Assembly: GCA_028023455.1 (NCBI GenBank)
Contig: JAQFVV010000042.1
Coordinates: 8,079,922-8,143,921, forward strand
DNA from: Epiperipatus broadwayi
Taxonomy: Eukaryota > Onychophora > Udeonychophora > Euonychophora > Peripatidae
Length of the DNA stretch: 64,000 nt
Direction: 5' to 3'
Shown here piece by piece: positions 1-13,290 of the stretch. Below the pieces are notes generated by a model. That model searched no databases and was not told where the DNA came from. It was given only the letters and a program-made list of their open reading frames with translations. Both the position numbers and the translations under genes were made by a program. Numbering within the stretch: position 1 is the stretch's first letter; each line of letters opens with the position of its first letter.

Positions 1-3000
1 TCCAAGGTAAATTGCAATGAGCAGTGAAATCATGTATTATTGTCCTAAGGAATGATGTATGTCTGAGATATCTATTTGATTGATAATTGGCTAAACTAAA
101 TTTGAATATTCCGCATACTTTACTAATCTAAATTTTTTTATAGTAATGCAAATTTACTTTAATATTTAATGACATACTATTTAAATCAACTAGTTTCAAA
201 ATAACTATAATTACATTTTGAAAATATTTATAAACTACACAATATTTATAATGTTTAAATGAAATAAACCTTTACTCAGTTTTATATCTATTTTAATAAA
301 ATGTTAAATATAATATAAATATTTCATTCATACCCTACATTAGATCAACATTCAATTAGTGCTTCAGTTATTTTCTAAAACAAAACACTCCATAAGAATT
401 TATTATCAATAAATTTCATTAGATAATTTCAGATTTTACTGTACCCAGTCATATTATGTACAATATACCATAGGTTTCTGTTGTATTTACTGACTTACAA
501 TCACTGATATTATTCATCTACTTAAATCTCCAATCAATCGATTATAAAATGGATTTTATAACAAACTATATGTGACAATAATTGGCAGTTATCCAAACCA
601 AAGATAATATTATGTTATATTAGTCAATAAAATTTATTATCTCCATTTCAAAGAGATTTAAAAGTAATTAAGACAGATCATTTTGACTAATGACAGAACA
701 AAATCTATTAAGATTTTTGTAACCAGACAAGATAAGCAAATAAATAATCAACTCTGAACTACCAGTAATATCGACTTAGATAAGTAAACAAATATTAAAT
801 GTAGTAACAGCTATAAAATTTATACACATCAGATTTAATAATGATGTATAAAAATATACATATATCTAATTCTATTTCACTTATCAAAATGGGTTTGATC
901 TTGGATCAAACTTCAAGTACCAAAATTATCTTGCACATTCAAAAGAAAAGCACCGAATTTTAAATCACCTCTAAATTTATTAGTCAGTAATTAAAAGTTT
1001 ATAATAGTAATAATAATAAAATATATTATAATGGTCCGGAGAAGTAGACTTAACATATCTGCACTATGAGGGTGCCACTAGGCAACTTAGAACCTATAAA
1101 ATTTATAAAGTAGGCAGATATGTAAGTTCAAAAAAAAAATATTTTATATATTTTGATTCCGGTCGTTAGCCCATTGTCACTAGCTCATGGAACAGCAGAG
1201 ATAATAAAACAATTCCTATCTAAAAACATTTTTTAAAAAAGAATACAATAAGCCACCTCCAGCAATTAACATACAAACATTTATTTATGCTCATATATAT
1301 ATAAAATTTAGTATTATTATTTTAGTATGTTTACTTTAGCATTTAACTACATTTTTAACTCTTATTTTAGATTTTAATTTACATTTTAATTTTTTTTTTT
1401 AAGTTCGCACAGATGGATTTATAAAAGTTTGTTTTATAATGTTGAGTATAGATCGGTTACGTAGATTACACGGTTAAAAACATTTCAAAATAAACATAAA
1501 CGATCAAAATATAAAATCATTGGTGGAATTGCAGAGGGAAATTTATAAGAAACTCAATGGCATTCATCATAAGATGCCGCATTGACACCAATAACTTAAA
1601 AGACATCCGAATAAATACATTTTAGATACTCACCATAAGGTATCATTATTTACCGAATGTCTATATATTTTGATCAAATATGAAAACCAAAAACATAATT
1701 AACCGATAACGAATCCATGCAAGCGTCTGTCTATACCCAACTTAAATTTAATGCATTTTTATTTAGAGTGTCGAGTATGAATAGACTACATAGATTTGCA
1801 TTTGAAAAGAAAATATTCTATCCTTATTTAACCTTAGGCCAAAAGCTCATAGCCAAACCAAACTCAATCCATCTGATATATCGATGTATTCAATGTAATA
1901 TGAATATGACAACACAAAATACCATAATGTCAGGAATGTACATCTGAGCAGCAGGGTTAAGAGAAGAAATTGACTCTCGTCCAGATAGGATTACTACATC
2001 TATCTGACGAGAAGAGCAATAAAAAAAAACTCCATAGGAAAGGACTGCGGTCATTTTTGCCGACTTACGATCACATTCCATAGACAAAAAAGGGTTGTGC
2101 GGTGTATAATTCGATTCTGCATGTAGCGAACCTCGTACTACATCTACTAATTACACCAATATATCCAATCCATTGACCCAATTCAACTATGAAACGAATA
2201 ACCTAAGATTACCCTCCCCTAATAAAACTTTACAAATCTATATAGCCATTCACGCCCGACTTAAGTTTAACATTTATATAATATTAATTTAACGAAAAAT
2301 AAAAATCATAAATAAAACTTAAAAGAACAAAAAAAAAATGGAAATGATTTTAAAAAAGAAATATATCAAATAAAAAGAATTAATAAAGAATTTAGTTTGG
2401 TCAGATAGGATTCTATTTCTATAAATTAAATACTGGGAAAGTTTATATTTTAGAGTTCTTAGTGTTTTCAAATTAATATTCATTTAAGTTCATAACATGC
2501 TTACGGTTTTAGAAATGTTCATTAGTTATCCGTTGCTTGCCATTTGGAATCCAGCGTTAAATCCCCCGATGATCCTGTGGTCCCCACTATAGGAAAAGCG
2601 ATGTTTCATTTTCTTTTTTTTTATGACAACTGAAGGAATTGAAAGTGCATCTTTCAATTCCTTCACCTCCAACTCTCTGACTTAACACATCTCTGTCTTC
2701 TCTTAAATTTTCTTTACTCACTAAAAATTTATTTGCAAACTTTTTCTTTTATATGTAACTTTTGGATCCAATGGACATTACATCATCGATGATGATGATC
2801 CTTCCATTGAGGTCCAGTTTCCCGATGGATTTCTTTCATTGGCTATTAGTTTCTATTGTTTTCCTATCTGACCGATGCTTATACATTTAAATGCCCAAGG
2901 GCTAGTTCATTTGGACTAATTAAAATAATCATTTCATTTTTTTCAATAACATTAATTAATTTGTTTTGTACAAACTTAGATATATTTTTATTTTTAAATC

Positions 3001-5308
3001 TTTACTGACAATTTAGTTTTAAAATACTTTTTCTTTTTTTTTTTTTTTATAAAGTTTCTTTTTTTAATTTCTCATCTGTGCAATTTTATATATATATGAG
3101 TTTAGTATAGAATTTTAATTTTCAATTTTTAATTCTTAAAAAAGAAGTTTTATTTGCGAACTTTTATTTTTTTCATGTTTAATAATAATAAAAAAAAAAG
3201 TAACATCGTATGTTCCCATTACAATATGTGCACAAAAGAATAATAATCAATGATGTATGTAATAGACTAAAATTGTATTCTCCCCCCCCCCCAATACAAT
3301 CTTAGGTTTTTTTAATATATAAATAATTGGTAGTCTAGTATTGTATAGAATCAATAAAAATAATAAGAAAAATATATATCTGAAACTTAATGTATATTGC
3401 AGCGCAATAATACTATATATAAAACTGAAGGAGAGATTTGAAATATCCTTCTGAGACTTCAAAGAGAGTATACAATGAAAAAAAAACGTAATCAAATAAA
3501 AACTGATCTCTATTTATTCATTAATGTAATTTCTAAATAATTAAATGAACATAAAACCCACTGTATTCAAATCCTTCTCTATACGAATATCCCCAAGTTA
3601 AATTTGGCATGTATATTAAAATTTTAAATATTTGAAAACATTGGGTCATATTAACCTATTTCATCATTAAGAGTTTAAATAATGAGAACAAAAATGAATC
3701 TAATAAACCATATATATATATCTTTTGACCCAAAATTTTAAAATGAAATATAAACAAATGTAAACTATATTTTTTAAAACAAAAAAAAATACATATATAC
3801 ATAAAAATCATACCATCTAAGTGAAAGTCTGTCCATTTTTACTCAGTAGTCCATCGAGCTTCTGGTTCCTGATTTCTGATCTTTTAAATAGAGAAAATGA
3901 GCATAAATGATAACTATTGCAGATTTGAATCCAATTACTTTCGCATTTAAATTCCAATATTTTCTTGTAAGCATATAAACATATCCAAGCTTTTAAAACA
4001 ATAGGTATTTATTCAATGCAAAATCACATGTCACTGGTTTTATTTTTTTTTTCCATTGATAATAATGCATAAAGAGAACTTCCTTTTCACTAACATAATT
4101 TTCAGCCATATCCAAGAGAATAATAAATGCTAACTTTTTCTTTCCACATTAAGAAAGTGAAATTTAGATTGCTTGATATTACACATAAGTTAATCGATTT
4201 TATGAAATCTATTGATCTGAAATATGATATTCATATACATATAGTTGAATTTGCATTCATTATAAATAAATAAATGGAATTCTAGATTTGACAACAGAAT
4301 ATTTTTTTTATAGCCGACTTTCACATTTTGATGGTTTTTGTTTGTTGTTTTACATTTTGTCATATCCTCAGGAATTTCATTAACAAACTGGCCCCAATTA
4401 AATGGGAGATAATTAAAACTTTATTCTTCTATAGTTTTAGAAATTAACTTCTTAAACAATAAAATTTGATAAATTTTTAAAGACAGATAGAAATGTGCCT
4501 ATTCTAGACAATGACAAAATTACAAGCACTCAAATTACAGTATCTGTTTTATTTATAAAATACTCTTGATGATGTAACTGTTGTCACAATGACTGTTGAA
4601 GGTTGCTCAAATTTCACTCAATGATGTAAAAATTTGTTCAAGAAAATTTGCTTCCAATTAACGAGTGAAATGGAGATTTTAAAATAAATGGATACAGTGT
4701 AAATGAAATTCGATTTTACAAATTCACTATTATTTTTCATTTTAAACCAAAATAAAGAATTCATATTACAATTTTAATACATTCTAATAGATTAAATATT
4801 TTTGCATGTGTTTTTAATAATAATTTCCCTCTAAATTGATTTATAAACAAACATATATGAAACATAAAATATTTAATTTTGTAATATGTGTTGCTATGGT
4901 GATTGTGATAACAGAAATTGAAATGTGTAATAATGGATAAGAGTATTGATTTTATTCGAGTGATCCTTTTTTATGATTCACTTAACTATTTCCAAAATCT
5001 ATTTATTTATTTACTTGTTTATTTATTTTTCTTGAAACTGATAACAATAGATTTATGATTTGATGCTAGAATTAATAATAAATAATATTATTTTTAAAGC
5101 ATTAGGCTGCCTTGGTTATCTAGTTAACATTATATTTCAAGACCTTCATTATCCATAGATCAAGTGAAATGAAAATTAAACAAGATCAACAAACTTCTTT
5201 ATTTTTTAAAATATACTGTGAGATACACCATTAATCTGATTACTTATGGTTTATATCATGTTTAGTATGTGTACATACTAAAACATGTAAAAATACATGT
5301 ATATTGTC
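1..5308. other. AT-rich non-coding stretch
   Basis: I see no exon, RNA gene or recognisable transposon here. Open frames are short and rich in Phe, Ile, Lys and Tyr, as expected by chance in AT-rich DNA. A somewhat more GC-balanced patch at about 1020-2240 and another at about 2500-2900 stand out but match nothing I know. A run of C residues lies near 3283-3292 and a perfect hairpin at 2631-2665. Confidence 0.6.
2631..2665. repeat. Perfect 15-bp hairpin
   Basis: The arms TGAAGGAATTGAAAG and CTTTCAATTCCTTCA pair perfectly around a 5-base loop (TGCAT). It sits in a locally less AT-rich patch. No precursor-like extension of the stem is visible, so a microRNA is not supported. It may be a relic of a small inverted-repeat element. 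Confidence 0.6.
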
Positions 5309-5846
5309 TAAATTTAATGTAATTATAAGGGACTTGAACTCAGACTTTCAAGCTTCCTACAGCTATCCATTTCATTGTATACAACCAATACACATGACCA
5401 CATACATGTAAAAAGATAAATGATCTCCAATGTACATATTTTATGCTGAACCAGCAACCATCAGTTAGTCCAGATCACCACCTTCCCTGCATATATACAG
5501 TCAGTGTTCAGTTTATATTATGATAGCAAATCTTTATAATTTAATGAACAAGTTTTAATCTTCTCCATACTTCAACTTTTGGGATTTTCAATGATATGGA
5601 TGGCTGAAAAGTTGGAGTGTGGAGAAAATTGAAGCTTTTCCATTAAAGTTTGAAGATTTGCTATCTTAATATAAACTGATCACTGATTGTATATAAGTGT
5701 GGAAGGTGACAATCTGGACCAACTAACGAGTGCTGTTTCAGCACAAAGTATGTATATTGAAGATCATTTATCTTTTTCACATGTATTTTATCATGAGTAT
5801 TGGTTGTATAAGATGGACTTCATTAATACATATAATTTTACATTAA
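5309..5846. repeat. Fold-back repeat, family A, copy 1
   Basis: An inverted repeat whose left arm (about 5309-5570) reads back as the right arm (about 5600-5846). Shared blocks include the terminal AATGTAATTATAAGG-type sequence, a block around GACTTTCAAGCTTCCTACA, and TTTGCTATCTTAATATAAA near the centre. The same family recurs at 12757-13290, 14701-15113, 15690-16058 and 16110-16475, with a fragment near 40515. No coding capacity is seen. It behaves like a non-autonomous fold-back or MITE-like element; the superfamily is unknown. Confidence 0.7.
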
Positions 5847-5929
5847 ATGCACATTGCACATATAGTATTTATAAATCATTAGATATTGCAGTAAGTTAAT
5901 ATATATATTCTCCATGTATATATTATATT

Positions 5930-6424
5930 TAATCATTAAAACTAAGTCCAATGTCAATAACTATCAACAATTTTAAACTGTTGTCAAGGCAACCTCCTTT
6001 AACAATAAATCCCACTTTTATTTATGGTCTATTATATTTATACAGACAATAAAGATTGCAACTCAAGCACAGAGGTTGAAATTATATGATACAAAGAATC
6101 TCTTTAAATAGGTAAATATAACCTGTTCTGAATGCAGACTTATAAATAGTCAATTATAATCTTACAAACTGCAATTATAATTTTCAAATTGCACCCAAAG
6201 TATTACTTAAGTGATAATGCTCAAAACTAAATGGGTTTATAAAAAATCATTAAAACCAGTCAACACTTAGACAATGTTAATATTATTAACAATCAACAAT
6301 CTCAAACTATTGTCAAGGCAACCTTCTTTAACAATAAAGTTGGAATCCCACCTTTATTTATAGTCAATATGTTTCTATAAACCCTAAAGATTGCAACTTA
6401 ATCACTTGATACAAAGAAGTTTTT
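5930..6424 (-). repeat. Family B repeat, two units head-to-tail
   Basis: Two tandem units in the same orientation. Each begins AATCATTAAAACCAGTC-like and carries a block containing CTGTTGTCAAGGCAACC. The first unit runs to a TGCTCAA-containing end at about 6225 and joins directly to the start of the second at about 6249. The same end-to-start junction is seen at other copies (near 9890-9930 and 6430-6470), so the family spreads or persists as ~320-350-bp tandem units. It is non-coding. Confidence 0.65.
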
Positions 6425-6429
6425 TAAGT

Positions 6430-6672
6430 GGTTTTAATGATTATTTATAAATCCATTTGGCCTTGAGCATTATTAGATTTATCATTTAAGTAATACTTTT
6501 GGTATAATTTGAAAATTATAATTGCAGTTTATAATGTTATAAATGAATATTTATACCTCTGCATTCAGAACAGATTATACTTACCTGTTTAATGATGTTC
6601 TTTTAAACTTTGTGTCAATAATTTCAATCTCTGGTGAAGTTGCAATTTTTACTGCCTATATAAATATTGTAA
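6430..6672 (+). repeat. Family B repeat, opposite orientation
   Basis: This copy runs opposite to the tandem pair on its left, starting after GGTTTTAATGATTAT and CCTTGAGCATTATTA. It matches the 38055-38400 copy through the block around ACCTGTTTAA and the TTGCAATCTTTA-like block, then stops near 6672. The short open frames here are incidental. Confidence 0.6.
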
Positions 6673-6689
6673 TGGTCAAGTTTGTACAT

Positions 6690-6874
6690 TCGCGAAACAG
6701 AATTCAGAATCCAAGCAAAAGAGACCAAAGCTGACCCGACTAGGACTGTGACATCCCCAATCCGACCCCGCTTCAACTCATCAGCCAGTACTCCAAGACT
6801 CAAGACCCTATGAATGACCGCCTTGAAATTACACATAGTATACTCCTTTATTCACGGCCGGCATAGGTCAGGGA
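6690..6874. other. GC-richer strip, unidentified
   Basis: A ~180-bp strip containing GACATCCCCAATCCGACCCC and CACGGCCGGCATAGGTC is clearly richer in G and C than its surroundings. It lies immediately before the first copy of the ~2.8-kb repeat but is not evident before the second. It could be the end of another repeat. I assign no function. Confidence 0.4.
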
Positions 6875-9775
6875 GATGCAGTAAGACTCTGATAAATAAA
6901 AGAAAGGTTCTAAATTTGTCTAAAATATATCACTAATTTAAAGGATTATTAATGCATAGTTTTCACATGTATAGATTATAAATAATAATTCGAATTGAAT
7001 TGAATTAGATCAAGAACGAGACAGAGAACGAAATACATTAAATTGATTATACATTTATTTGCAATTCATATATATGTCATTTATTTACAATTGGAATGAC
7101 AATATTTTACAGCATTTCAGCATAGAATGTAAGCAAACATTGAGTAGATAAGAGAACACATTCTCTTTTTATACTGAATTGAAAATAGCTTAATATAAGT
7201 AATAATTAAAATTTGCATTGATGGGTTTAACATGTGCCCATCTTATGAATTGCTTTACAACTAATACAAAAATAATCACTACGTTATGTCTATAAATCTA
7301 GTTGTGCCAAATACCATTAAATTTGTGGCTATTATATAATTATATTGAACCTTGATCAGTCTAAAAATTCATTATTTATTAAATATAAAATATCATTTAA
7401 CAATGAGCGCATCAACCAACTCAAGTAAGGTTTGATCGACCATGGCTTTCGAGAGAAAATTTCAGGTCAATGCTGAATGTGCTATATAAAGGTGGGAGAG
7501 TTGGCTGTCTAAGATTTTACCAATGTGCTATGGCACAGGTAAATGTCAATAGAAAAAGTTGCTCTGCAGATGGATGAATAACTTCAAGGTTCTTGTGACA
7601 AATGCCGGTACCCTGTAACCAATCGCCACGCTGTGTGAAAAGGAAGATTGTGTTCAGGAATGGTGGGGGACTTACGTGCTAACCTGGCCTTAGCTAAGGC
7701 TTCGCTACTGCTTGACCCTATAAGAGATGTGCTGGCAACGCCGTGGCTCCATCTTAAAATATGTATCATATGTATAGCAGCAAGACTAGAATAAATTTAA
7801 TAAAACAATGGATCACATCCACCAATCAAAGAATAGTATATTTCATACTATGAAATATGAGACAATAGCATATTAGTTTTATCAAATTTGGACTAACTCT
7901 TATGTAGCCTGATAATATGTATCTACTCTACTAAAGGGGATATTAATAAATCTTTACTTTGACATGCTCAATCTATTAGGTTACTTATAAATAATAAATA
8001 CTTTAAAGAGGGAAAGTATATTTCTATGGATATAAGAACTTAAATGATAAATATACTTATAACTATTATTAAGGCTAAATTTAATTCTTAATAAAACTAT
8101 AAAGTTAAGTTTTTAAATGGTTGATTAAAAAGAGCCACATTTCACATTTTAAATCATCATTAATAAAAAAAATAACAAGTGCAAGGCAAGTCGTTATTAT
8201 TTTATAAATAGGATTTCGAAACCGCGCAGAAAGTTGACGCTATAAACCAAATTACATGAAGAATTTTTTTTATAATATCTTCTTAACATGAAATTAAGGT
8301 CTCACTGTTTCGAAATATTGGCAAATGGAATTTAAAAGCATTTAATTAAAATAAGCAAAGAAATATAGACACAACCGCAGTGATATAACTTTAAATTAGA
8401 CACTAAATAATTTACTTTTAAGTGAATGGAAAATATAAAATAGTCAGATTATTTTAACTTTAACAACATTAATTTTGATAGCAATTTACATATTATTTTA
8501 AATATTAAATGGATTTAAATTTTGGTTACACTTAGTTTTATAATTAGAGAGTTAGCTAACTTATATAGAAATTTACACAGAACTCTGCAGTTTGAAAATA
8601 AAACGGTCCCGGTATTATTTATCTGGACTGCAAATTCTTGGCTGTGGGTTTGGTTAGTTTGACTGGGGAAGCTGGTGGCATCATTTTTCCCATTCTGTTA
8701 GGCTTGTTTCTGCTAGTGTCATGATGGTTGTTCAGGCATTGTGACAAGAGAAACCCCTGTTCTTTCCACGGAGTAACAGCAAAGAAATGCCCACATTTAG
8801 CCGGACATATTAAACATTAAACAAATGTGGAGACTGGCTGCAATTCTCTCTAAAAACATGGTTGTCCTTCTTTGTTAAAAAAAATACAGAGTATTTATAG
8901 GTTTTCTTAAGCACTTACAGTATCGGAATCTATCACCTCAAGACTCATTAACTCAAGAATTTAATTAGATATCAAATTTATAATCCAGATTTTTAAATCT
9001 TAGATAACTTATGGAATGTTAGAAACATTCCCTAAGCTATTATAATTTAAGATTTTTCATTGCAAACAATGTCTAATTTAGATTTTAAAAATAACTTGAT
9101 CTTATTTAAGGAGATTTTAATTAGCAAATTTTGAACTAATTTTACTTTTACCAATTCCAGGTGTGGTCGTTAATGATACTTGTTTACAACCAAAAATCTT
9201 TTTAATTACTTGACCAGCTTTTATTTTTAATCTTACATAAAATAAACTCTTTTATTAAAAACAATCTTTTAACATTTTTTTCAAACAAAAATCTTTTTAA
9301 CATATTTTTTTAAATAACCTATAAACATATTTTGATATAACTTTTAAATATATTTTCAAGAAACTTTTTCCCTGAAATATATTTAAAACAAGAAATCTTT
9401 TAACAGATTTTTAAAGAAACATTTAATATTATTTTTAGATAACAGCTTTTACATATTTCAAAATCATGCCTTCCTTCTATATAGCACAGATTATATCACA
9501 TACGAATTTACAATATTAGCAATAAAATTAATAATTTACTTCTAACTTAAATAATAGAACAAACATTTTTAGAAATTTTAAGTGAATTTAGTATGCTATT
9601 ACTTTACTAACCCTATCTAGTTATAGTGTTGGTTTGCATGTAAATATATAATACTGTTTAGATGGACTTGAGCTAATTTTAAAATTATTAACATTAAATA
9701 GGTTGCACAGATGAGTGTGTCATTAGGTTTGATGGTGAAATGATAAGGGCTTGGAAAGTTATCGCTTCAGTATAT
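6875..9775. mobile_element. Unidentified ~2.8-kb dispersed repeat, copy 1
   Basis: This segment matches 21670-24645 along most of its length in the same orientation. Collinear landmarks include GAGACAGA, TTGGCTGT, a conserved block around GGGGGACTTACGTGCTAA, CGTGGCTCCATCTTA, a TAGCCGGACAT block and a terminal TCATTAGG(T)TTGATGGTGAAA block. No long open frame exists on either strand. A TATATAAAG box at about 7483 could be promoter-like. It may be a non-autonomous retroelement, a long LTR or part of a larger element. The boundaries are estimates. Confidence 0.6.
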
Positions 9776-9950
9776 TAGACCATAAGTCAAGTTATGATTC
9801 CACCTTTATTGTTAAAGGTAGTTGCTTTGACAACAGTTTGAGATTGTTGATTGTTATTGATATTGGGATTGTCTAAGTAGTGACTGGTTTTAATGATTAC
9901 ATATAAATTCATTTAGTCTTAAGCATTATTACACATATTATATTCAGTAT
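9775..9950 (+). repeat. Family B fragment with unit junction
   Basis: The segment holds a TTATTGTTAAAGG block, a GACAACAGTTTGAGATTGTTG block and the terminal GACTGGTTTTAATGATTA, followed directly by an AGCATTATTACAC start of the next unit. This reproduces the end-to-start junction seen at 6225-6250. It abuts the right end of the ~2.8-kb repeat. Confidence 0.55.
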
Positions 9951-10790
9951 GTGAACATTATATATGTGTAATAAATCAGTGACTAGATTTTCTATTTAAA
10001 ATTATTCCTAGATTTATTTTTATTTTAAAACAGTTGCTTTTTAAAAAAATATGCTAAAGAAAAAATTCACAAATTTTAACTATAATTGTTTTAAAATAAA
10101 AATAAAATCTATCAAACAATTTTAAATTGATAACTTAATTACTGATTTATTATACATATATAATTATGTACACATACTACATATGATATATACATTAAGA
10201 TTTGTAAATGGTTAAAAAAATGTTATTAAATTTAAAGAAAGAAAAATTATACTGTCCTTTTAAACAAATGAAAGTTCTAAGAATAATTGTTTAACTGTGA
10301 TAAATGAAGTTATTGAATATTTTTCATATTTTCTATGCCCTCTGTTGTATATCTATCAAATTAATTGACATATTGAAAAGATAAGTGTTTCAAAAGGATT
10401 AGAATGATATAACTTAGTTATATCTCAATTTTCAAGCAATTCTATTGAATTTAAATATATTAAACCTTTATTTTAAAATTTACTTCTAACTTGAAAAAAA
10501 TCAAAAGTTAACAAACAAACCAATTTTCCAAAATCAATAAAAGCATTTAAAAATGGAAATTGTAAAATAAGAACTTGTAAATGACATATTATAAGTATAC
10601 AGTTGTACTTCTCATATTGACATTATGTTGATTCAATTTAATCACATTTGTATACTAATGTTACTAGCCATCAGATGAGCATAAATTATATTAATTTGAT
10701 GTACATGAATAAATATATCTTTGTATAGCATTTGTGATAAAGATAAAAATATACATGCTTGAAATTATGTGTTTGTCTATTTTACTTTTT
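9951..10790. other. AT-rich non-coding stretch
   Basis: I see only AT-rich sequence with scattered homopolymer runs, no exon signals with open frames and no recognisable repeat family. Confidence 0.5.
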
Positions 10791-10848
10791 ATAAATCACA
10801 TATACACTCTAATGCAAATTTTTTTATATGATTCCTTTACTTTTCTAA

Positions 10849-10876
10849 GTTTCAACTATCCTGCAGTCTTCATCAG
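10849..10876 (-). ncRNA. Hammerhead-like core (left arm)
   Basis: On the minus strand CTGATGA is followed by A, then GACT, a loop, AGTT and GAAAC. The CUGAUGA and GAAA core boxes are both intact, and GACU can pair with AGUU with one G-U. An extra A between the first box and the stem departs from the strict hammerhead consensus, so activity is doubtful. Confidence 0.3.
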
Positions 10877-11070
10877 AGCTACAACATTTAAATATATCAC
10901 ATAACCATTATTCTTTACACATATAAAAATACATATTTTATATTAATGATTATCATATTTTATTTTTAACTCTATACCTTTAGTTCTCTCATTTCCTAAT
11001 TATTATTTTCTCATTATTTCTTTACTATTTCTACTTTCCTTATATGATTATATGTTTAAATGTTATAGCT

Positions 11071-11098
11071 CTGATGAAGACTGCAGGATAGTAAAAAC
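11071..11098 (+). ncRNA. Decayed hammerhead-like core (right arm)
   Basis: CTGATGA and GACT are present, but the second box reads AAAAAC after AGT instead of the AGTT-GAAAC of the other arm. This copy is most likely inactive. Confidence 0.25.
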
Positions 11099-11160
11099 TG
11101 TGAAAGTTAAAGAAATCATATTAAAAAAAATTGCATTAGAGTGTATATGTAGAGATTTAT

Positions 11161-12756
11161 CAAAAGTAATATATATGAATGTATAAAGAAATGCAAAAAA
11201 AGTAAAGGAGAAGATATAATAATAATAATTAGGTGTTCAGTTTGAATAATTGTCTTTTGTATCTGATTATTTTAATAGTTGTTTTTTTTTTTTAAAAAAA
11301 ATTTACTCCAGAGGCTAATCACAACTGATTATGAGAAATTGTTATGATTTGATAATTGATTAGCTCTTGAAACGGATTTCCTACATGATTCAGAGAAATT
11401 AAATTAATAGGGCATAAGAATCACTAAAGAAGATATATGCTGATTCTACTGGAGTTCCTGCTCTCTATAGTACCAGAAGATGCTTTTTATTATTTTTATA
11501 AACTTTCATGTAAGCTTCTTGCATTTCACTTTATAATGGCTAACTTTTTTAAAGTTGTATAACTAATCAACTTCTTAATTAAAAGTATTTTATATTAAAG
11601 AAGTAATATTATTTTAATTTAGTTTTCATTTGTAAGCAGTTGAAATTAATGATGATTTTGTCATCTAAAATTTACAAATCCCTCTTTATAATTCACACAT
11701 AATTTTTATTCTATCAGTAATGATTTTATTAATATATTTTCCAAAATTTATTTTTAGCATTAAATAAATTTTAATGTTTAAATGTGAAAATATCTGTCAA
11801 TTTCTTTTTTTTTCTTCAGAAATTTAATATATATATATTAGAAGAATGTAGAATCCATTTTTCATTGCAAATAATACTGAGTTTAATTTTTTTTTTAAAG
11901 CCAATATTTAATTAAAAAATTCTGGAAGGTCTATATAAAATAGTTTATACATATTGTATCTTGCTCGTTCTCAATTAACTTTATGCAAGTCTATTTGCAT
12001 TACGAAATTACTCTCATCATATTGATAATTACGTTTTCTAAGCTGTTCTCAATATTGCTAAATTTGCATCATAATAATAAATATAATTATTTTAAAGTAA
12101 ACATAATAAAACAATTGATGTAATTAACTGTTAGTTTTAGTGTATATTTTAAGCAAATATTTTTTTATCACGAAATATATTGTTTATTTAATTAAGTAAA
12201 CTTTATTCTGATTTGCTGGAATCAATAAAATAAAACTTATACCATGTCAAAATATTTAACTTCGAATTTTAAAAACAGGTATATTCTAGGAGTAATTAAA
12301 GTGTCAGCAGTGCCTATTAATAAGGGTGAATGATACAAGGAAATAAAAAAAAAAAATGCTGATGAGTTTTTGGAAATACTGTAAAGTTAATAAATTAAAT
12401 GTAGACGTCAAAATGAATTTGTATATAAATATTTTTATATAGACTTATTCGAATGAGCTTCACTTTTATCTATTATTAGCTTCTTTTTTCTCTCTAACAG
12501 TTTTAAATGAATATTATCCAATTGGTTTCTCAAGAATGAAAACTTTTGATCTTTTAATAAAATTATTCTATATTTATTAGAAAGTTTAGTTGTTAAATTT
12601 ATTTAAAATTACATTCTTTTTTTAATTTAATTGTAAAGCGTAAATACAGATCCTTTAAGCACCATGATGACTCAAGACAAAATTCTTATATATGAAATTT
12701 GGGAATCACATATACATATGAAAACATCAGCCTGAAATTAAAGCCGTGCACTTAGA
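11161..12756. other. AT-rich non-coding stretch
   Basis: No exon, repeat family or RNA gene is recognisable. The sequence has simple A and T runs and short chance frames. Confidence 0.5.
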
Positions 12757-13290
12757 AAGTCTATCAACCACTCCCAGTGCCATCTCATATTGCTGACCCA
12801 CCTGATCACACACATGTTGAAAAGATAAATAATCACCAATATACGTATTTCATGCTAAACCAGCAATCATCAGTTGGTCTAGATTACTATCCTCACACAT
12901 ATATATAATCAGTATTCAGCTTTATATTAAGATAATATGTCAACATGGGTAGGATGACATCCTTGGCACTAACAAGGGGTTTGAACGTTCCATCATCAGA
13001 TTTTCAATGAAATGGAAGGCTAAAGAGTTGTGAGTTGGAATAGTTTGAAGCTTGCCCATTAAAGTATAAAGATTGGCTATCTTAATATAAAGCTGAGTAC
13101 TGATTATATATGTGTGTGAGGGTAGTAATCTAGACCAACTGATGATTGCTGGTTTAGCATGAAATACATATATTGGTGATTATTTATCTTTTCAACATGT
13201 GTGTCATCAGGTGGGTCAGAAATATAAGATGGCACTGGGAGTGAGTGGTGGGTTGTGTGAAAGTCTGAGTTTGAACCCCGCATATATTAC
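12757..13290. repeat. Fold-back repeat, family A, copy 2
   Basis: The left arm starts around ACCACTCCCAGTGCCATCT and the right arm ends around GATGGCACTGGGAGTGAGTG, giving clear inverted termini. The interior carries family A blocks, including TCAGATTTTCAATGAAATGG, CTTTATATTAAGATA and its inverse, and ATCATCAGTTGGTCTAGAT with its inverse. Unlike the shorter copies it keeps the GGCACTAACAAGGGGTTTGA segment in the loop. Confidence 0.7.

Larger units (their letters stand above)
10791..11160. repeat. Inverted pair with hammerhead-like cores
   Basis: The left arm (10791 to about 10905) is the reverse complement of the right arm (about 11040-11160), with a ~130-bp AT-rich spacer. Matching ends include TATACACTCTAATGCAA on the left and TTGCATTAGAGTGTATAT on the right. 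Each arm carries CTCTGATGAAGACTGCAGGA. The head-to-head layout matches that of the PLEs further right, and I infer that this is a pair of short PLE 3' ends. Confidence 0.65.

Noticed and set aside
3247-3495. 82-residue minus-strand frame with hydrophobic segments
   Set aside because: Phe/Ile/Leu/Tyr-rich composition follows the T/A bias. There are no flanking signals and no recognisable family.
7584-7769. Minus-strand frame sharing RWSHG and LARKSPT with 22367-22561
   Set aside because: The resemblance is explained by DNA homology of the two ~2.8-kb repeat copies. The frames are short, have different ends and shift relative to each other.
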